A DNA stretch of 9,042 nt from Pedobacter sp. (GTDB lineage Bacteria; Bacteroidota; Bacteroidia; Sphingobacteriales; Sphingobacteriaceae): positions 1 to 9,042 of the forward strand of contig JASLGV010000033.1 in the NCBI GenBank assembly GCA_030149995.1, given 5' to 3'. The translations under genes and the position numbers were made by a program. The notes under the pieces were generated by a model, which searched no databases, was not told where the DNA came from, and saw only the letters and a list, made by a program, of their open reading frames with translations. Shown here piece by piece: positions 1-6,432 of the stretch. Numbering within the stretch: position 1 is the first letter of the stretch; each line of letters starts with the position of its first letter.

Positions 1-189
1 GGCACTGTGAGGTGCTGTTGCCTCGAGCAGCTCAATTTTGTTTGTGCCCGTTTTAAAAAAAGCCGTATGAACAGATTCGCTCAGAACAGACTCCGTTTTA
101 TAACAATTGGTATGGAGCAACTGCTCGTATATATTTATGGATTGTTGCAGGTCTTTAACTGCAATACCAATGTGTTCTATCTGATTCAT
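1..189 (-). CDS. mce: Methylmalonyl-CoA epimerase, N-terminal part (runs off the left edge)
   Basis: Reading leftward from the ATG at 187-189 gives 63 codons without a stop up to the window edge, so the 3' part of the gene lies outside. The protein begins MNQIEHIGIAVKDLQQSI and contains FFKTGTNKIELLEAT at residues 44-58. This is the first beta-alpha-beta-beta-beta unit of a vicinal oxygen chelate (glyoxalase/bleomycin-resistance) fold. The pattern matches methylmalonyl-CoA epimerase, which interconverts the two methylmalonyl-CoA epimers in propionate/succinyl-CoA metabolism in the cytoplasm. His6 is at the position of the first metal ligand in this family. The other ligands, which would confirm the assignment, are mostly beyond the edge. 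The gene is divergent from iscS with about 118 bases between start codons. A weak -7-like box on the minus strand (TACATTCG, 206-213) may serve it. Another VOC-family enzyme is possible but less likely. Confidence 0.85.
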   Translation of the reverse strand, partial: MNQIEHIGIAVKDLQQSINIYEQLLHTNCYKTESVLSESVHTAFFKTGTNKIELLEATAPHSA

Positions 190-226
190 TCGCTTTAAGG
201 TTATGCGAATGTAAAAATGCGGGTTT

Positions 227-246
227 TAACTATAAGCTCATAGTTA
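227..246. promoter_or_regulatory. Inverted repeat upstream of iscS, possible operator
   Basis: TAACTAT at 227-233 is mirrored by ATAGTTA at 240-246, and the centre contains AGCT. Nine of the ten symmetric pairs of this 20-base palindrome match; only 234/239 fail. It sits about 10 bases upstream of the -33 element of the iscS promoter and in the upstream region of divergent mce. That is a normal place for a dimeric regulator to bind. It does not look like the published IscR type 2 site. Chance occurrence in AT-rich DNA is possible. Confidence 0.35.
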
Positions 247-256
247 TTAATTATAA

Positions 257-284
257 TTGTTAGAAAAGTTTTTTTGTATCTTTG
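257..284 (+). promoter_or_regulatory. Bacteroidota-type promoter of the isc operon
   Basis: TTG at 257-259 is followed after 17 bases by TATCTTTG at 277-284, a full match to the TAnnTTTG -7 element of the major sigma factor of this phylum. Transcription should start near 291, giving a leader of about 17 bases before the iscS ATG at 308. This position also rules out the longer reading frame that would begin with TTG at 257. Confidence 0.72.
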
Positions 285-307
285 TAGTACAAATAAGAGA
301 ACTGAAA

Positions 308-1519
308 ATGAAACAGCCGATATATTTAGATAATAATGCAACTACCCCGCTTGACCCGAGGGTGCTGGAAGCAATGCTACCTTACTTTACCGAAAAATTT
401 GGAAATGCCGCAAGCCGTAACCACGCTTTTGGCTGGGTAGCTGAAGAGGGAGTAGACTATGCGCGTGAGCAGGTAGCCAAGTTAATCGGCTGTACTGAAA
501 AAGAAATCATTTTTACATCTGGTGCAACCGAAGCCGATAACCTGGCTATTAAAGGCGTGTTTGAGATGTATAAAGAAAAAGGTAACCACATTATTACAGC
601 GGTTACGGAACATAAAGCGGTGTTGGATACCTGCAAACATTTAGAGAAAAATGGTGCACGTGTAACCTACCTTGCAGTAAAGGAAGATGGTTTAATTGAT
701 CTTGCCGAGCTGGAAGCAGCCATGACACCTGAAACCATCCTGGTTTCAATTATGTACGGAAACAACGAGATTGGTGTTATCCAGCCTGTTAAAGAAATTT
801 CGGCCATTGCGCACAAGCATGGTGCTTTATTCATGACAGACGCTACACAGGCTGTTGGTAAAATACCGGTGGATGTAAATGCAGACGGTATTGACCTGAT
901 GGCATTTTCGGCTCATAAAATGTACGGACCAAAAGGTGTTGGTGTATTGTATGTACGCAGAAAAAATCCAAGGGTTAAAGTAACTGCTCAAATGGATGGT
1001 GGTGGCCACGAGCGTGGTATGCGTTCGGGTACTTTAAACGTACCGGGTATAGTTGGTTTGGGTAAGGCCTGTGAGCTTTGCCGTTTAGAAATGGAAAGTG
1101 AAGCAAAACGTTTATCTGCATTGCGCGATAAACTGGAATCTACCTTGACAAAACTGGAAGAAAGTTATGTAAACGGAAATACACAACATCGTTTACCACA
1201 TGTGGCTAATATCTCTTTCAAATATGTAGAGGGCGAAGGTTTAATGATGGCCATGAGCGATCTGGCTGTTTCTTCGGGTTCGGCCTGTACCTCTGCTTCT
1301 TTAGAACCTTCGTATGTATTGAAGAGCCTCGGTCTTTCTGATGATCTGGCACACTCATCTATCCGTTATGGGTTAGGCAGATTTACCACAGAAGAAGAAA
1401 TCGATCATGCAATTGAAATCACTCAAAAAGCAGTAAATCACTTAAGAGAACTTTCTCCACTTTGGGAAATGTTTAAAGAAGGTGTCGATTTAAGCAAAAT
1501 TGAGTGGGCAGAACACTAA
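308..1519 (+). CDS. iscS: Cysteine desulfurase IscS (ISC-type sulfur donor)
   Basis: This 403-residue PLP enzyme takes sulfur from L-cysteine, forms alanine, and passes the persulfide to IscU and other acceptors in the cytoplasm. The length and sequence track E. coli IscS (404 residues) closely from end to end: [14 protein letters not shown] near the N-terminus, [10 protein letters not shown] with PLP-stacking His102, [10 protein letters not shown] with Schiff-base Lys204, [12 protein letters not shown] at 231-242, and the long active-site loop [17 protein letters not shown] with catalytic Cys327. The C-terminus [18 protein letters not shown] matches the segment that contacts IscU in the E. 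coli protein. The group I loop and full C-terminus mark it as IscS rather than SufS. The ATG at 308 is chosen because the upstream in-frame extension to 257 lies inside the promoter. It is the first gene of iscS-iscU-iscA, and no iscR precedes it. The close similarity to proteobacterial IscS could reflect old transfer. Confidence 0.96.
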   Translation: MKQPIYLDNNATTPLDPRVLEAMLPYFTEKFGNAASRNHAFGWVAEEGVDYAREQVAKLIGCTEKEIIFTSGATEADNLAIKGVFEMYKEKGNHIITAVTEHKAVLDTCKHLEKNGARVTYLAVKEDGLIDLAELEAAMTPETILVSIMYGNNEIGVIQPVKEISAIAHKHGALFMTDATQAVGKIPVDVNADGIDLMAFSAHKMYGPKGVGVLYVRRKNPRVKVTAQMDGGGHERGMRSGTLNVPGIVGLGKACELCRLEMESEAKRLSALRDKLESTLTKLEESYVNGNTQHRLPHVANISFKYVEGEGLMMAMSDLAVSSGSACTSASLEPSYVLKSLGLSDDLAHSSIRYGLGRFTTEEEIDHAIEITQKAVNHLRELSPLWEMFKEGVDLSKIEWAEH

Positions 1520-1530
1520 TTTAAAGTAAT

Positions 1531-1554
1531 GTTTCCCTGTAGCTACAGGGAAAC
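1531..1554. promoter_or_regulatory. Perfect 24-base palindrome in the iscS-iscU gap (RNA hairpin or operator)
   Basis: GTTTCCCTGTAG is followed immediately by its exact reverse complement. With a U-G pair and two A-U pairs on the outside, the RNA stem can extend to 1528-1557. The sequence after it (TTCTATTAAAAATATAA) is not a clean U tract, so this is at best a partial terminator. It could act as an mRNA stability or processing element that sets different levels of iscS and iscUA, or as a DNA-binding site. It begins 11 bases after the iscS stop codon. Confidence 0.6.
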
Positions 1555-1583
1555 GTTCTATTAAAAATATAATTTACAATATG

Positions 1584-1603
1584 ATTTAAGGCTGGCCTTA
1601 AAT
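1584..1603. promoter_or_regulatory. Inverted repeat just upstream of iscU
   Basis: ATTTAAGGC and GCCTTAAAT are perfect 9-base arms around a TG spacer, ending 16 bases before the iscU ATG. As RNA it would form an 8-pair stem with a CUGG loop next to the translation start. As DNA it resembles a dimer-binding site. I saw no convincing TAnnTTTG box in this gap, so a separate iscU promoter is not supported. Confidence 0.45.
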
Positions 1604-1619
1604 TGAAAATCTTAACACC

Positions 1620-2033
1620 ATGGCATATTCAGATAAAGTAATAGATCATTATAGTAATCCACGTAACGTGGGTACACTAAACAAAGACGAAAAAAATGTT
1701 GGTACAGGTTTGGTGGGTGCACCAGAATGTGGCGATGTAATGCGTCTTCAAATTGAAGTTGGTGCAGACAATGTAATTACCGACGCCAAATTTAAAACAT
1801 TTGGTTGCGGTTCTGCGATTGCTTCTTCTTCTTTGGCAACGGAATGGTTAAAAGGAAAAACCATCGACGAGGCCCTCGCTATAGACAACATGGATATCGT
1901 AGAAGAACTGGCTTTACCACCGGTAAAAATCCACTGTTCTGTATTGGCAGAAGACGCCATCAAATCTGCGATCAATGATTACCGCGTAAAAAATGGTTTA
2001 GAGCCAATTGCGCTGGAAAAATCACATCATTAA
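1620..2033 (+). CDS. iscU: Iron-sulfur cluster assembly scaffold IscU
   Basis: This 137-residue scaffold protein receives sulfur from IscS and iron to build [2Fe-2S] clusters, then hands them to carriers or apoproteins. All expected residues are visible: Cys37 and Asp39 in APECGD, Cys63 in TFGCGSAIASSS, and His105/Cys106 in the segment after LPPVK. The LPPVK tract (99-103) is the site that the Hsp70 chaperone HscA recognises in E. coli IscU. The N-terminus MAYSDKVIDHYSNPRNVG is typical of ISC-type IscU. It lacks the zinc-site insertion of SufU and the extra domains of NifU. It follows iscS by 100 bases, a gap holding two inverted repeats, and precedes iscA by 67 bases. HscA, HscB and ferredoxin genes do not follow it here, so the chaperone that would use LPPVK must be encoded elsewhere or be absent. 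Confidence 0.96.
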   Translation: MAYSDKVIDHYSNPRNVGTLNKDEKNVGTGLVGAPECGDVMRLQIEVGADNVITDAKFKTFGCGSAIASSSLATEWLKGKTIDEALAIDNMDIVEELALPPVKIHCSVLAEDAIKSAINDYRVKNGLEPIALEKSHH

Positions 2034-2042
2034 AAACCATGA

Positions 2043-2078
2043 CGGGCGTTGAGTTGTTTATTTCAGCGATTTAGCCCG
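2043..2078. promoter_or_regulatory. Weak potential hairpin in the iscU-iscA gap
   Basis: CGGGC (2043-2047) can pair with GCCCG (2074-2078), and inside it GTTGA (2048-2052) can pair with TCAGC (2063-2067) with one wobble and an asymmetric bulge on the 3' side. No T tract follows, so it is not a terminator. It is recorded because it is the only structure seen in the 67-base gap. It may be fortuitous. Confidence 0.2.
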
Positions 2079-2100
2079 GCATAGAAATATTGATACAATT

Positions 2101-2427
2101 ATGATAACGATAACCGAAAAAGCAAAAGACAAAATAAATCACCTGATGCAGGATGCTGAGATGGGCTCAGATTATTTTCTGCGTGTTTCTGTTAAAGGAG
2201 GCGGTTGTTCAGGTTTATCTTACAATTTAGATTTCGACAACGAGTCTAAAACGGGTGATCAGTTTTTTGAAGATCAGGGCATTAAAATTGCACTTGATAT
2301 GAAGTCGTTTCTTTATTTGGCCGGTACTGAACTTGATTTTTCTGACGGTTTAAACGGAAAAGGATTTAATTTTATCAACCCGAATGCAAGCCGTTCATGC
2401 GGTTGCGGAGAAAGTTTCTCTGTTTAA
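2101..2427 (+). CDS. iscA: A-type iron-sulfur carrier IscA
   Basis: This 108-residue HesB/IscA-family protein is a carrier that receives clusters or iron from the IscU stage and delivers them to target apoproteins, often for [4Fe-4S] formation. The three conserved cysteines are present: Cys36 in VKGGGCSGLSY, and Cys100 and Cys102 in the C-terminal SRSCGCGESFSV. The N-terminus MITITEKAKDKI and the central FLYLAGTELDFSDGLNGKGFNFINPNA also fit the family. The length is normal for IscA. As the third gene of the operon it completes a donor-scaffold-carrier set. A strong terminator begins 22 bases after the stop codon, so transcription most likely ends here. ErpA or SufA are alternative names for the fold, but the operon position favours IscA. 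Confidence 0.93.
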   Translation: MITITEKAKDKINHLMQDAEMGSDYFLRVSVKGGGCSGLSYNLDFDNESKTGDQFFEDQGIKIALDMKSFLYLAGTELDFSDGLNGKGFNFINPNASRSCGCGESFSV

Positions 2428-2448
2428 AAATATACACAATCACCTTAA

Positions 2449-2478
2449 AAAGGGGCCCCGAAATTTCGGGGCCCCTTT
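2449..2478 (+). terminator. Strong intrinsic terminator after iscA
   Basis: AAAGGGGCCCCGAAA is followed by its exact reverse complement, a 30-base perfect palindrome with a very GC-rich stem. A T-rich tail (TTTGCATTTTT) follows at 2476-2486. It marks the end of the isc operon and separates it from the acyl-CoA ligase gene. The A run on the other side means it could also work weakly in the reverse direction. Confidence 0.9.
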
Positions 2479-2508
2479 GCATTTTTAAACCAAAAAATAG
2501 TATTATTG
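2476..2508 (+). promoter_or_regulatory. Possible promoter of the acyl-CoA ligase gene
   Basis: TTTG at 2476-2479 and TATTATTG at 2501-2508 (one mismatch to TAnnTTTG) are 21 bases apart, and the second is about 30 bases upstream of the ATG at 2539. The -33 element would overlap the end of the isc terminator. A promoter is expected here because the terminator isolates the gene, but the match is imperfect. Confidence 0.35.
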
Positions 2509-2538
2509 TTTATAATAATAAGCAAATCAGACAAGCAC

Positions 2539-4455
2539 ATGCCATTAATCAATGAATTTTCGACCGTCCCTACCCTTTTACGAAATGTAGTGAAGAACAT
2601 TCATAAACCAACTGAAACCTTTTTAATACACAAAGAAGGCACCGAATGGGTTGGAATTTCATACGAGGATACGCTAAAAAGAGCAGACGCTGTTTCGGCT
2701 TTTTTCCTGGAAAAAGGCATTAAAAAGGGCGACCGGCTGGGGCTTATGATCGAGAACTCTCCGGAGTATGTATATTACGATCAGGGGATTCAGCAAATTG
2801 GGGCCATTAATGTATCCATTTACCCAACGCTCTCTGAGCAGGAAGTTGCTTATATTATAAACGACTCAGGCATTAAGTCTATTTTAATTGGCAATAATTT
2901 TCTATACCGTAAAGTATTAAAGGTTGCAGCGAACTGCAAGGCCCTGCAATACATCATTCCTGCTTTTAAAGACTACGAAAAGGTAACCATCCCGGCTGAT
3001 GTTCAGGTTGAAGTAATCAGCTTTGCAGATATACTGGCCCTTAAACACCAGGTTACCGCAGCCGAAAAGGCTGAAATTGACCAGTGTAGAAAACTGGTCC
3101 TCCCCGATGATGTATCTTCACTTATTTACACTTCGGGAACAACGGGTACCCCAAAAGGTGTAATGCTTACCCATAGCAACTTTGTAGAAAATGTAAAGGT
3201 TTGCCTGCAACAGATCCCTGTGATCGATGAAACAGAAACCTTTCTATCTTTCCTGCCCTTATCGCACGTATTCGAACGTACCGCTACTTATCATGTATGC
3301 TGTGCCCAGGGCTGTAAAATTGCCTTTGCGCAGAGTTTAGAATTACTGGCAAAAAACATGGGAGAAGTACGGCCAACGGTTATGAACTGCGTTCCGCGTT
3401 TGCTGGAACGTATCCACCACAAAGCCATCAAATCGGGTACGGATGCTGGTGGTACCAAGGCCAAAATTTTTAACTGGGCGCTCGAAACCGGCCGTACCTA
3501 CCGCGAGGTAAAAGAAAGTGGAAAACAGCCGGGCTTTTTACTGAGTACCAGGAAAGCGCTTGCCGAAAAACTTGTTTTCAGTAAAATAAAGGAAAAAACC
3601 GGCGGCAGGTTAAAGTTTATGATCTCAGGTGGTGCTGCCCTTCCTAAAAACGTGGGCGAGTTTTTTGGCGATCTTGGCATAAAAATTCTCGAAGGTTTCG
3701 GTCTTACAGAAACCTCGCCCGTTATGGCCGTTACCGAATATCACCGTCAGGTATATGGTACTGTGGGGCGCATTATTCCAGGTATAGAGGTGGGCATACA
3801 GGATGTAGAAAGTAAAGAAATGATCAATATTCAGACACACGAAACTTTTAAAGAAGATTTTGAGTGCGCAGAAGGTGAAATTATTGTACGTGGCCATTGT
3901 GTAATGAAAGGTTATTTTAATAAACCTGCCGAAACGGCCGAGGCCATTGACAAAGATGGCTGGTTTCACACCGGCGATATTGGCCGTTTTTACATGGGGA
4001 ACCTGCAAATTACCGACCGGTTAAAAAACATGATTGTAAATGCCTATGGCAAAAACGTATATCCAACACCAGTTGAAAACATTTATCTGAAAAGCCCTAA
4101 AATAGATCAGCTTTTCCTGATTGGCGATAAACGCGAATTTATTACAGCCATCCTGATTCCAAACCGCGAAATGCTGGAAGAAACCTTTAAGCTTACGCCC
4201 GCCTTTTTTGAAGAGGCAGATCCTTTTATCCGCAATAAGGAAATTATCAACTGGATGGAGCAGGACATTAAGAAAATATCAAGCGAACTGGCCAAATTTG
4301 AACGGATTAAAAACTTTGTCATCAAACGCAATCCATTCAGCATCGACGAAGGTGAAATTACTCCTACGTTAAAAGTAAAACGCCGGATAGTTGAAAAAAA
4401 ATACATAGAAATTATTAACCAGATGTATGCAGAAGGCATAGAAGCTGAGGCATAA
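2539..4455 (+). CDS. fadD: Long-chain fatty acyl-CoA ligase (AMP-forming)
   Basis: This 638-residue member of the adenylate-forming superfamily activates fatty acids with ATP and CoA, via acyl-AMP, for beta-oxidation or lipid synthesis at the cytoplasmic face of the membrane. Visible motifs in order are the phosphate-binding loop YTSGTTGTPKG (197-207), LPLSHVFER (239-247), SGGAALP (363-369), EGFGLTETSP (385-394), the GWFHTGD motif (474-480), the hinge DRLKN (493-497), and the C-terminal segment TPTLKVKRR, where Lys612 aligns with the catalytic lysine of the thioester step. It is longer than E. coli FadD (561 residues) and resembles the roughly 630-residue FAA1/LACS-like branch common in Bacteroidota, so the symbol denotes function rather than orthology. 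The ATG at 2539 is preferred over an in-frame TTG at 2506, which lies in the putative -7 box. Chain-length preference cannot be read from the sequence. Confidence 0.93.
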   Translation: MPLINEFSTVPTLLRNVVKNIHKPTETFLIHKEGTEWVGISYEDTLKRADAVSAFFLEKGIKKGDRLGLMIENSPEYVYYDQGIQQIGAINVSIYPTLSEQEVAYIINDSGIKSILIGNNFLYRKVLKVAANCKALQYIIPAFKDYEKVTIPADVQVEVISFADILALKHQVTAAEKAEIDQCRKLVLPDDVSSLIYTSGTTGTPKGVMLTHSNFVENVKVCLQQIPVIDETETFLSFLPLSHVFERTATYHVCCAQGCKIAFAQSLELLAKNMGEVRPTVMNCVPRLLERIHHKAIKSGTDAGGTKAKIFNWALETGRTYREVKESGKQPGFLLSTRKALAEKLVFSKIKEKTGGRLKFMISGGAALPKNVGEFFGDLGIKILEGFGLTETSPVMAVTEYHRQVYGTVGRIIPGIEVGIQDVESKEMINIQTHETFKEDFECAEGEIIVRGHCVMKGYFNKPAETAEAIDKDGWFHTGDIGRFYMGNLQITDRLKNMIVNAYGKNVYPTPVENIYLKSPKIDQLFLIGDKREFITAILIPNREMLEETFKLTPAFFEEADPFIRNKEIINWMEQDIKKISSELAKFERIKNFVIKRNPFSIDEGEITPTLKVKRRIVEKKYIEIINQMYAEGIEAEA

Positions 4456-4465
4456 AAGGCATGAA

Positions 4466-4504
4466 AAATAAAGTACCGGTCAAAAATGTCTGGCGCTTTT
4501 ATTT
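4466..4504 (+). terminator. Possible weak terminator after the acyl-CoA ligase gene
   Basis: AAATAAAG near 4466-4473 faces CTTTTATTT near 4496-4504. Inside them CCGG (4476-4479) can pair with CTGG (4490-4493), leaving a 10-base loop. The descending arm is U-rich and TTCTTATCTTT follows. The stem is interrupted and AT-rich, so this is a candidate only. The rest of the 200-base gap up to lysS (4456-4655) holds the lysS -7 box and one doubtful 46-codon frame. Confidence 0.35.
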
Positions 4505-4632
4505 CTTATCTTTAAGGCATCCAACAAACAGAAGCACCGGAAAAGGCTGTCCAAACCTCAAAAATAAGGCTACCTTCCATGTTTTCTTAAAAACTGCTTA
4601 AATTATAATTACATAACAAATTGCAAAATCAT

Positions 4633-4640
4633 TACTTTTG
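4633..4640 (+). promoter_or_regulatory. -7 element of the lysS promoter
   Basis: TACTTTTG is a full match to TAnnTTTG and continues as TTTGCA, as often seen in this phylum. No TTG is found 17-23 bases upstream. The predicted transcript starts close to 4647, leaving a leader of only about 9 bases before the ATG at 4656. The box lies over the alternative TTG start at 4638 and argues against it. TTGCAAAA occurs twice here (4621-4628 and 4639-4646). Confidence 0.55.
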
Positions 4641-4655
4641 CAAAAAATACCTGAA

Positions 4656-6365
4656 ATGAGTATAGGATTATCAGAACAAGAAATATTACGACGTGAGTCG
4701 CTAAAACAATTACGAGAGCTGGGCATCGAGCCCTATCCTGCAGAAGCATACGAAATAAATGCGTATGCCGACGACATCAACAACAATTACGAGAGAGATA
4801 AAACTGCTTATAAGAACATCAGTATTGCCGGAAGAATTATGACCCGCCGTATTATGGGCAGTGCTTCTTTTGCCGAATTACAGGATTCTACCGGCAGGGT
4901 TCAGTTGTACCTGAAACGTGATGATCTTTGCCCGGGGGAAGATAAGACCTTATATAATACAGTTTTCAAAAAATTACTGGATTTAGGCGATTATATTGGC
5001 GTGAAGGGATATGTTTTTACGACCCAAACCGGAGAAATTTCCGTTCATGTTACCTCTTTTACTGTTTTAGCCAAATCATTAAAACCTTTACCGGTGGTAA
5101 AGCGCGATGATGAGGGTAATATTTTCGATGGTTTTACCGATCCGGAACTGCGCTACAGAATGCGTTACGTAGATTTAACTGTAAACCCTGATTACAAACA
5201 GATTTTCATTAAACGCAGCAAGGTAATCAATACCATGCGCAACTACTTTGATGAGCAAGGCTGGATGGAAGTAGAAACACCGATTTTACAGCCTATACAC
5301 GGTGGTGCAGCTGCGCGTCCGTTTGCCACCCACCACAATACTTTAGATATGCCGCTTTATTTGCGTATTGCAAATGAGCTTTACCTGAAAAGATTAATCG
5401 TTGCCGGTTTTGATGGTGTTTATGAGTTCGGTAAAATGTTCCGTAACGAAGGGATGGACCGTACCCATAACCCGGAATATACTTCCATGGAAATTTATGT
5501 AGCCTACAAAGATTATATCTGGATGATGGCCATGGTTGAAGAATGCCTGGAAAAGGTAGCCATTGCAACGAATGGTTCTGCGGTTGTAAAAGTGGGTCAA
5601 CACGACATTAATTTCGAAGGACCATACGAAAAGTTAACCATGTACGAGTCCATTCAAAAATACACAGGAATTGATGTTTCGGCCATGACCGAAGAAGAAC
5701 TTGCAAAAACCTGTGCAACCCTAAATATCGAAACCGATTCTACAATGGGTCGTGGCAAATTAGTAGATGAAATTTTCAGTGCCAAGGTAGAAGCAAATTT
5801 AATTCAGCCTACTTTCATTACCGATTATCCAATCGAAATGACACCATTGGCTAAAAAACACCGTACAGCAGAAGGATTGGTTGAGCGTTTTGAAATATTC
5901 GTAAATGGTAAGGAAATTGGAAATGCTTATTCAGAGCTGAATGATCCGATCGACCAGAAAGAACGTTTTGAAGATCAGCTGAAACTTGCCGATCGTGGCG
6001 ACGCGGAAGCCATGGCAATGGACGATGATTTTGTTCGTGCCTTAGAGTATGGTATGCCGCCTACTTCCGGTTTAGGTTTTGGTATTGATCGTATCGTAAT
6101 GCTGATGACCAACCAAAGCACCATCCAGGAAGTATTGTTCTTCCCGCAGATGCGCCCGGAGAAAAAGAAAATAGAGTTAACACCAGAAGAAACAGAATTA
6201 TTTGCATTGGTTCCGGAAGGTGAGCAATACCTGTTAACAGATGTAAAAGCGAAACTGACTGAATGGAGCAATAAAAAATGGGATACAACTTTAAAAGCCT
6301 TAACCGGTAAGGGTATCTTAAAAGTGACTAAAACCGACGATGGTTTATTTCTGTCGCATAAATAA
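4656..6365 (+). CDS. lysS: Lysyl-tRNA synthetase, class II, with C-terminal extension
   Basis: This 569-residue enzyme charges tRNA-Lys with lysine in the cytoplasm. The N-terminal anticodon-binding OB fold spans about residues 55-140 (ISIAGRIMTRRIMGSASFAE). The catalytic core shows motif 1 (WMEVETPIL with invariant Pro209), motif 2 (FRNEGMDRTHNPEYTSMEI, 262-280, ATP-contacting Arg263) and motif 3 (GLGFGIDRI, 472-480, Arg479). The E. coli protein (505 residues) ends soon after LFPAMRP. Here about 65 further residues follow QMRPE, ending WDTTLKALTGKGILKVTKTDDGLFLSHK. From memory, Bacteroides LysS is also about 575 residues, so the tail appears to be a feature of the phylum; its helix-then-hairpin pattern could be a small winged-helix-like domain (inference). 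The ATG at 4656 is chosen because the longer TTG start falls in the -7 box. A strong terminator follows. Confidence 0.96.
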   Translation: MSIGLSEQEILRRESLKQLRELGIEPYPAEAYEINAYADDINNNYERDKTAYKNISIAGRIMTRRIMGSASFAELQDSTGRVQLYLKRDDLCPGEDKTLYNTVFKKLLDLGDYIGVKGYVFTTQTGEISVHVTSFTVLAKSLKPLPVVKRDDEGNIFDGFTDPELRYRMRYVDLTVNPDYKQIFIKRSKVINTMRNYFDEQGWMEVETPILQPIHGGAAARPFATHHNTLDMPLYLRIANELYLKRLIVAGFDGVYEFGKMFRNEGMDRTHNPEYTSMEIYVAYKDYIWMMAMVEECLEKVAIATNGSAVVKVGQHDINFEGPYEKLTMYESIQKYTGIDVSAMTEEELAKTCATLNIETDSTMGRGKLVDEIFSAKVEANLIQPTFITDYPIEMTPLAKKHRTAEGLVERFEIFVNGKEIGNAYSELNDPIDQKERFEDQLKLADRGDAEAMAMDDDFVRALEYGMPPTSGLGFGIDRIVMLMTNQSTIQEVLFFPQMRPEKKKIELTPEETELFALVPEGEQYLLTDVKAKLTEWSNKKWDTTLKALTGKGILKVTKTDDGLFLSHK

Positions 6366-6432
6366 CCTGCTCAAGTTGCCGTTCCATAGCAAAACAACTG
6401 GTTTACTTTTAACAAAAGCATAACAAAAACTT

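Noticed and set aside
7..198. Plus-strand open frame of 63 codons at the left edge
   Set aside because: It is the shadow of the minus-strand epimerase gene, whose translation is clearly a known family; the plus frame is Cys/Phe-rich and matches nothing.
257..307. In-frame upstream extension of iscS from TTG
   Set aside because: It overlaps the TTG-N17-TATCTTTG promoter, and the added residues have no counterpart in IscS proteins.
1748..1975. 75-codon minus-strand frame inside iscU
   Set aside because: Antisense to conserved scaffold residues; no independent evidence.
2506..2538. In-frame upstream extension of the acyl-CoA ligase from TTG
   Set aside because: The TTG is part of the putative -7 box, and the ATG at 2539 gives a normal family N-terminus (MPLINEFSTVP).
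3625..4008. 127-codon minus-strand frame inside the acyl-CoA ligase gene
   Set aside because: It lies wholly antisense to a well-conserved gene with intact motifs; the translation is low-complexity Phe/His/Thr-rich with no recognisable domain.
4107..4439. 110-codon minus-strand frame antisense to the 3' end of the acyl-CoA ligase gene
   Set aside because: Shadow frame opposite the conserved C-terminal domain, with no promoter or family match.
4638..4655. In-frame upstream extension of lysS from TTG
   Set aside because: The TTG is inside the TACTTTTG -7 box, so it would not be in the transcript.
5293..5603. Two overlapping minus-strand frames inside lysS
   Set aside because: They are antisense to motif 2 of the synthetase, overlap each other, and have no recognisable product.
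5975..6288. Overlapping minus-strand frames at the 3' end of lysS
   Set aside because: Antisense to motif 3 and the C-terminal tail; Ser/Pro-rich translations typical of shadow frames.
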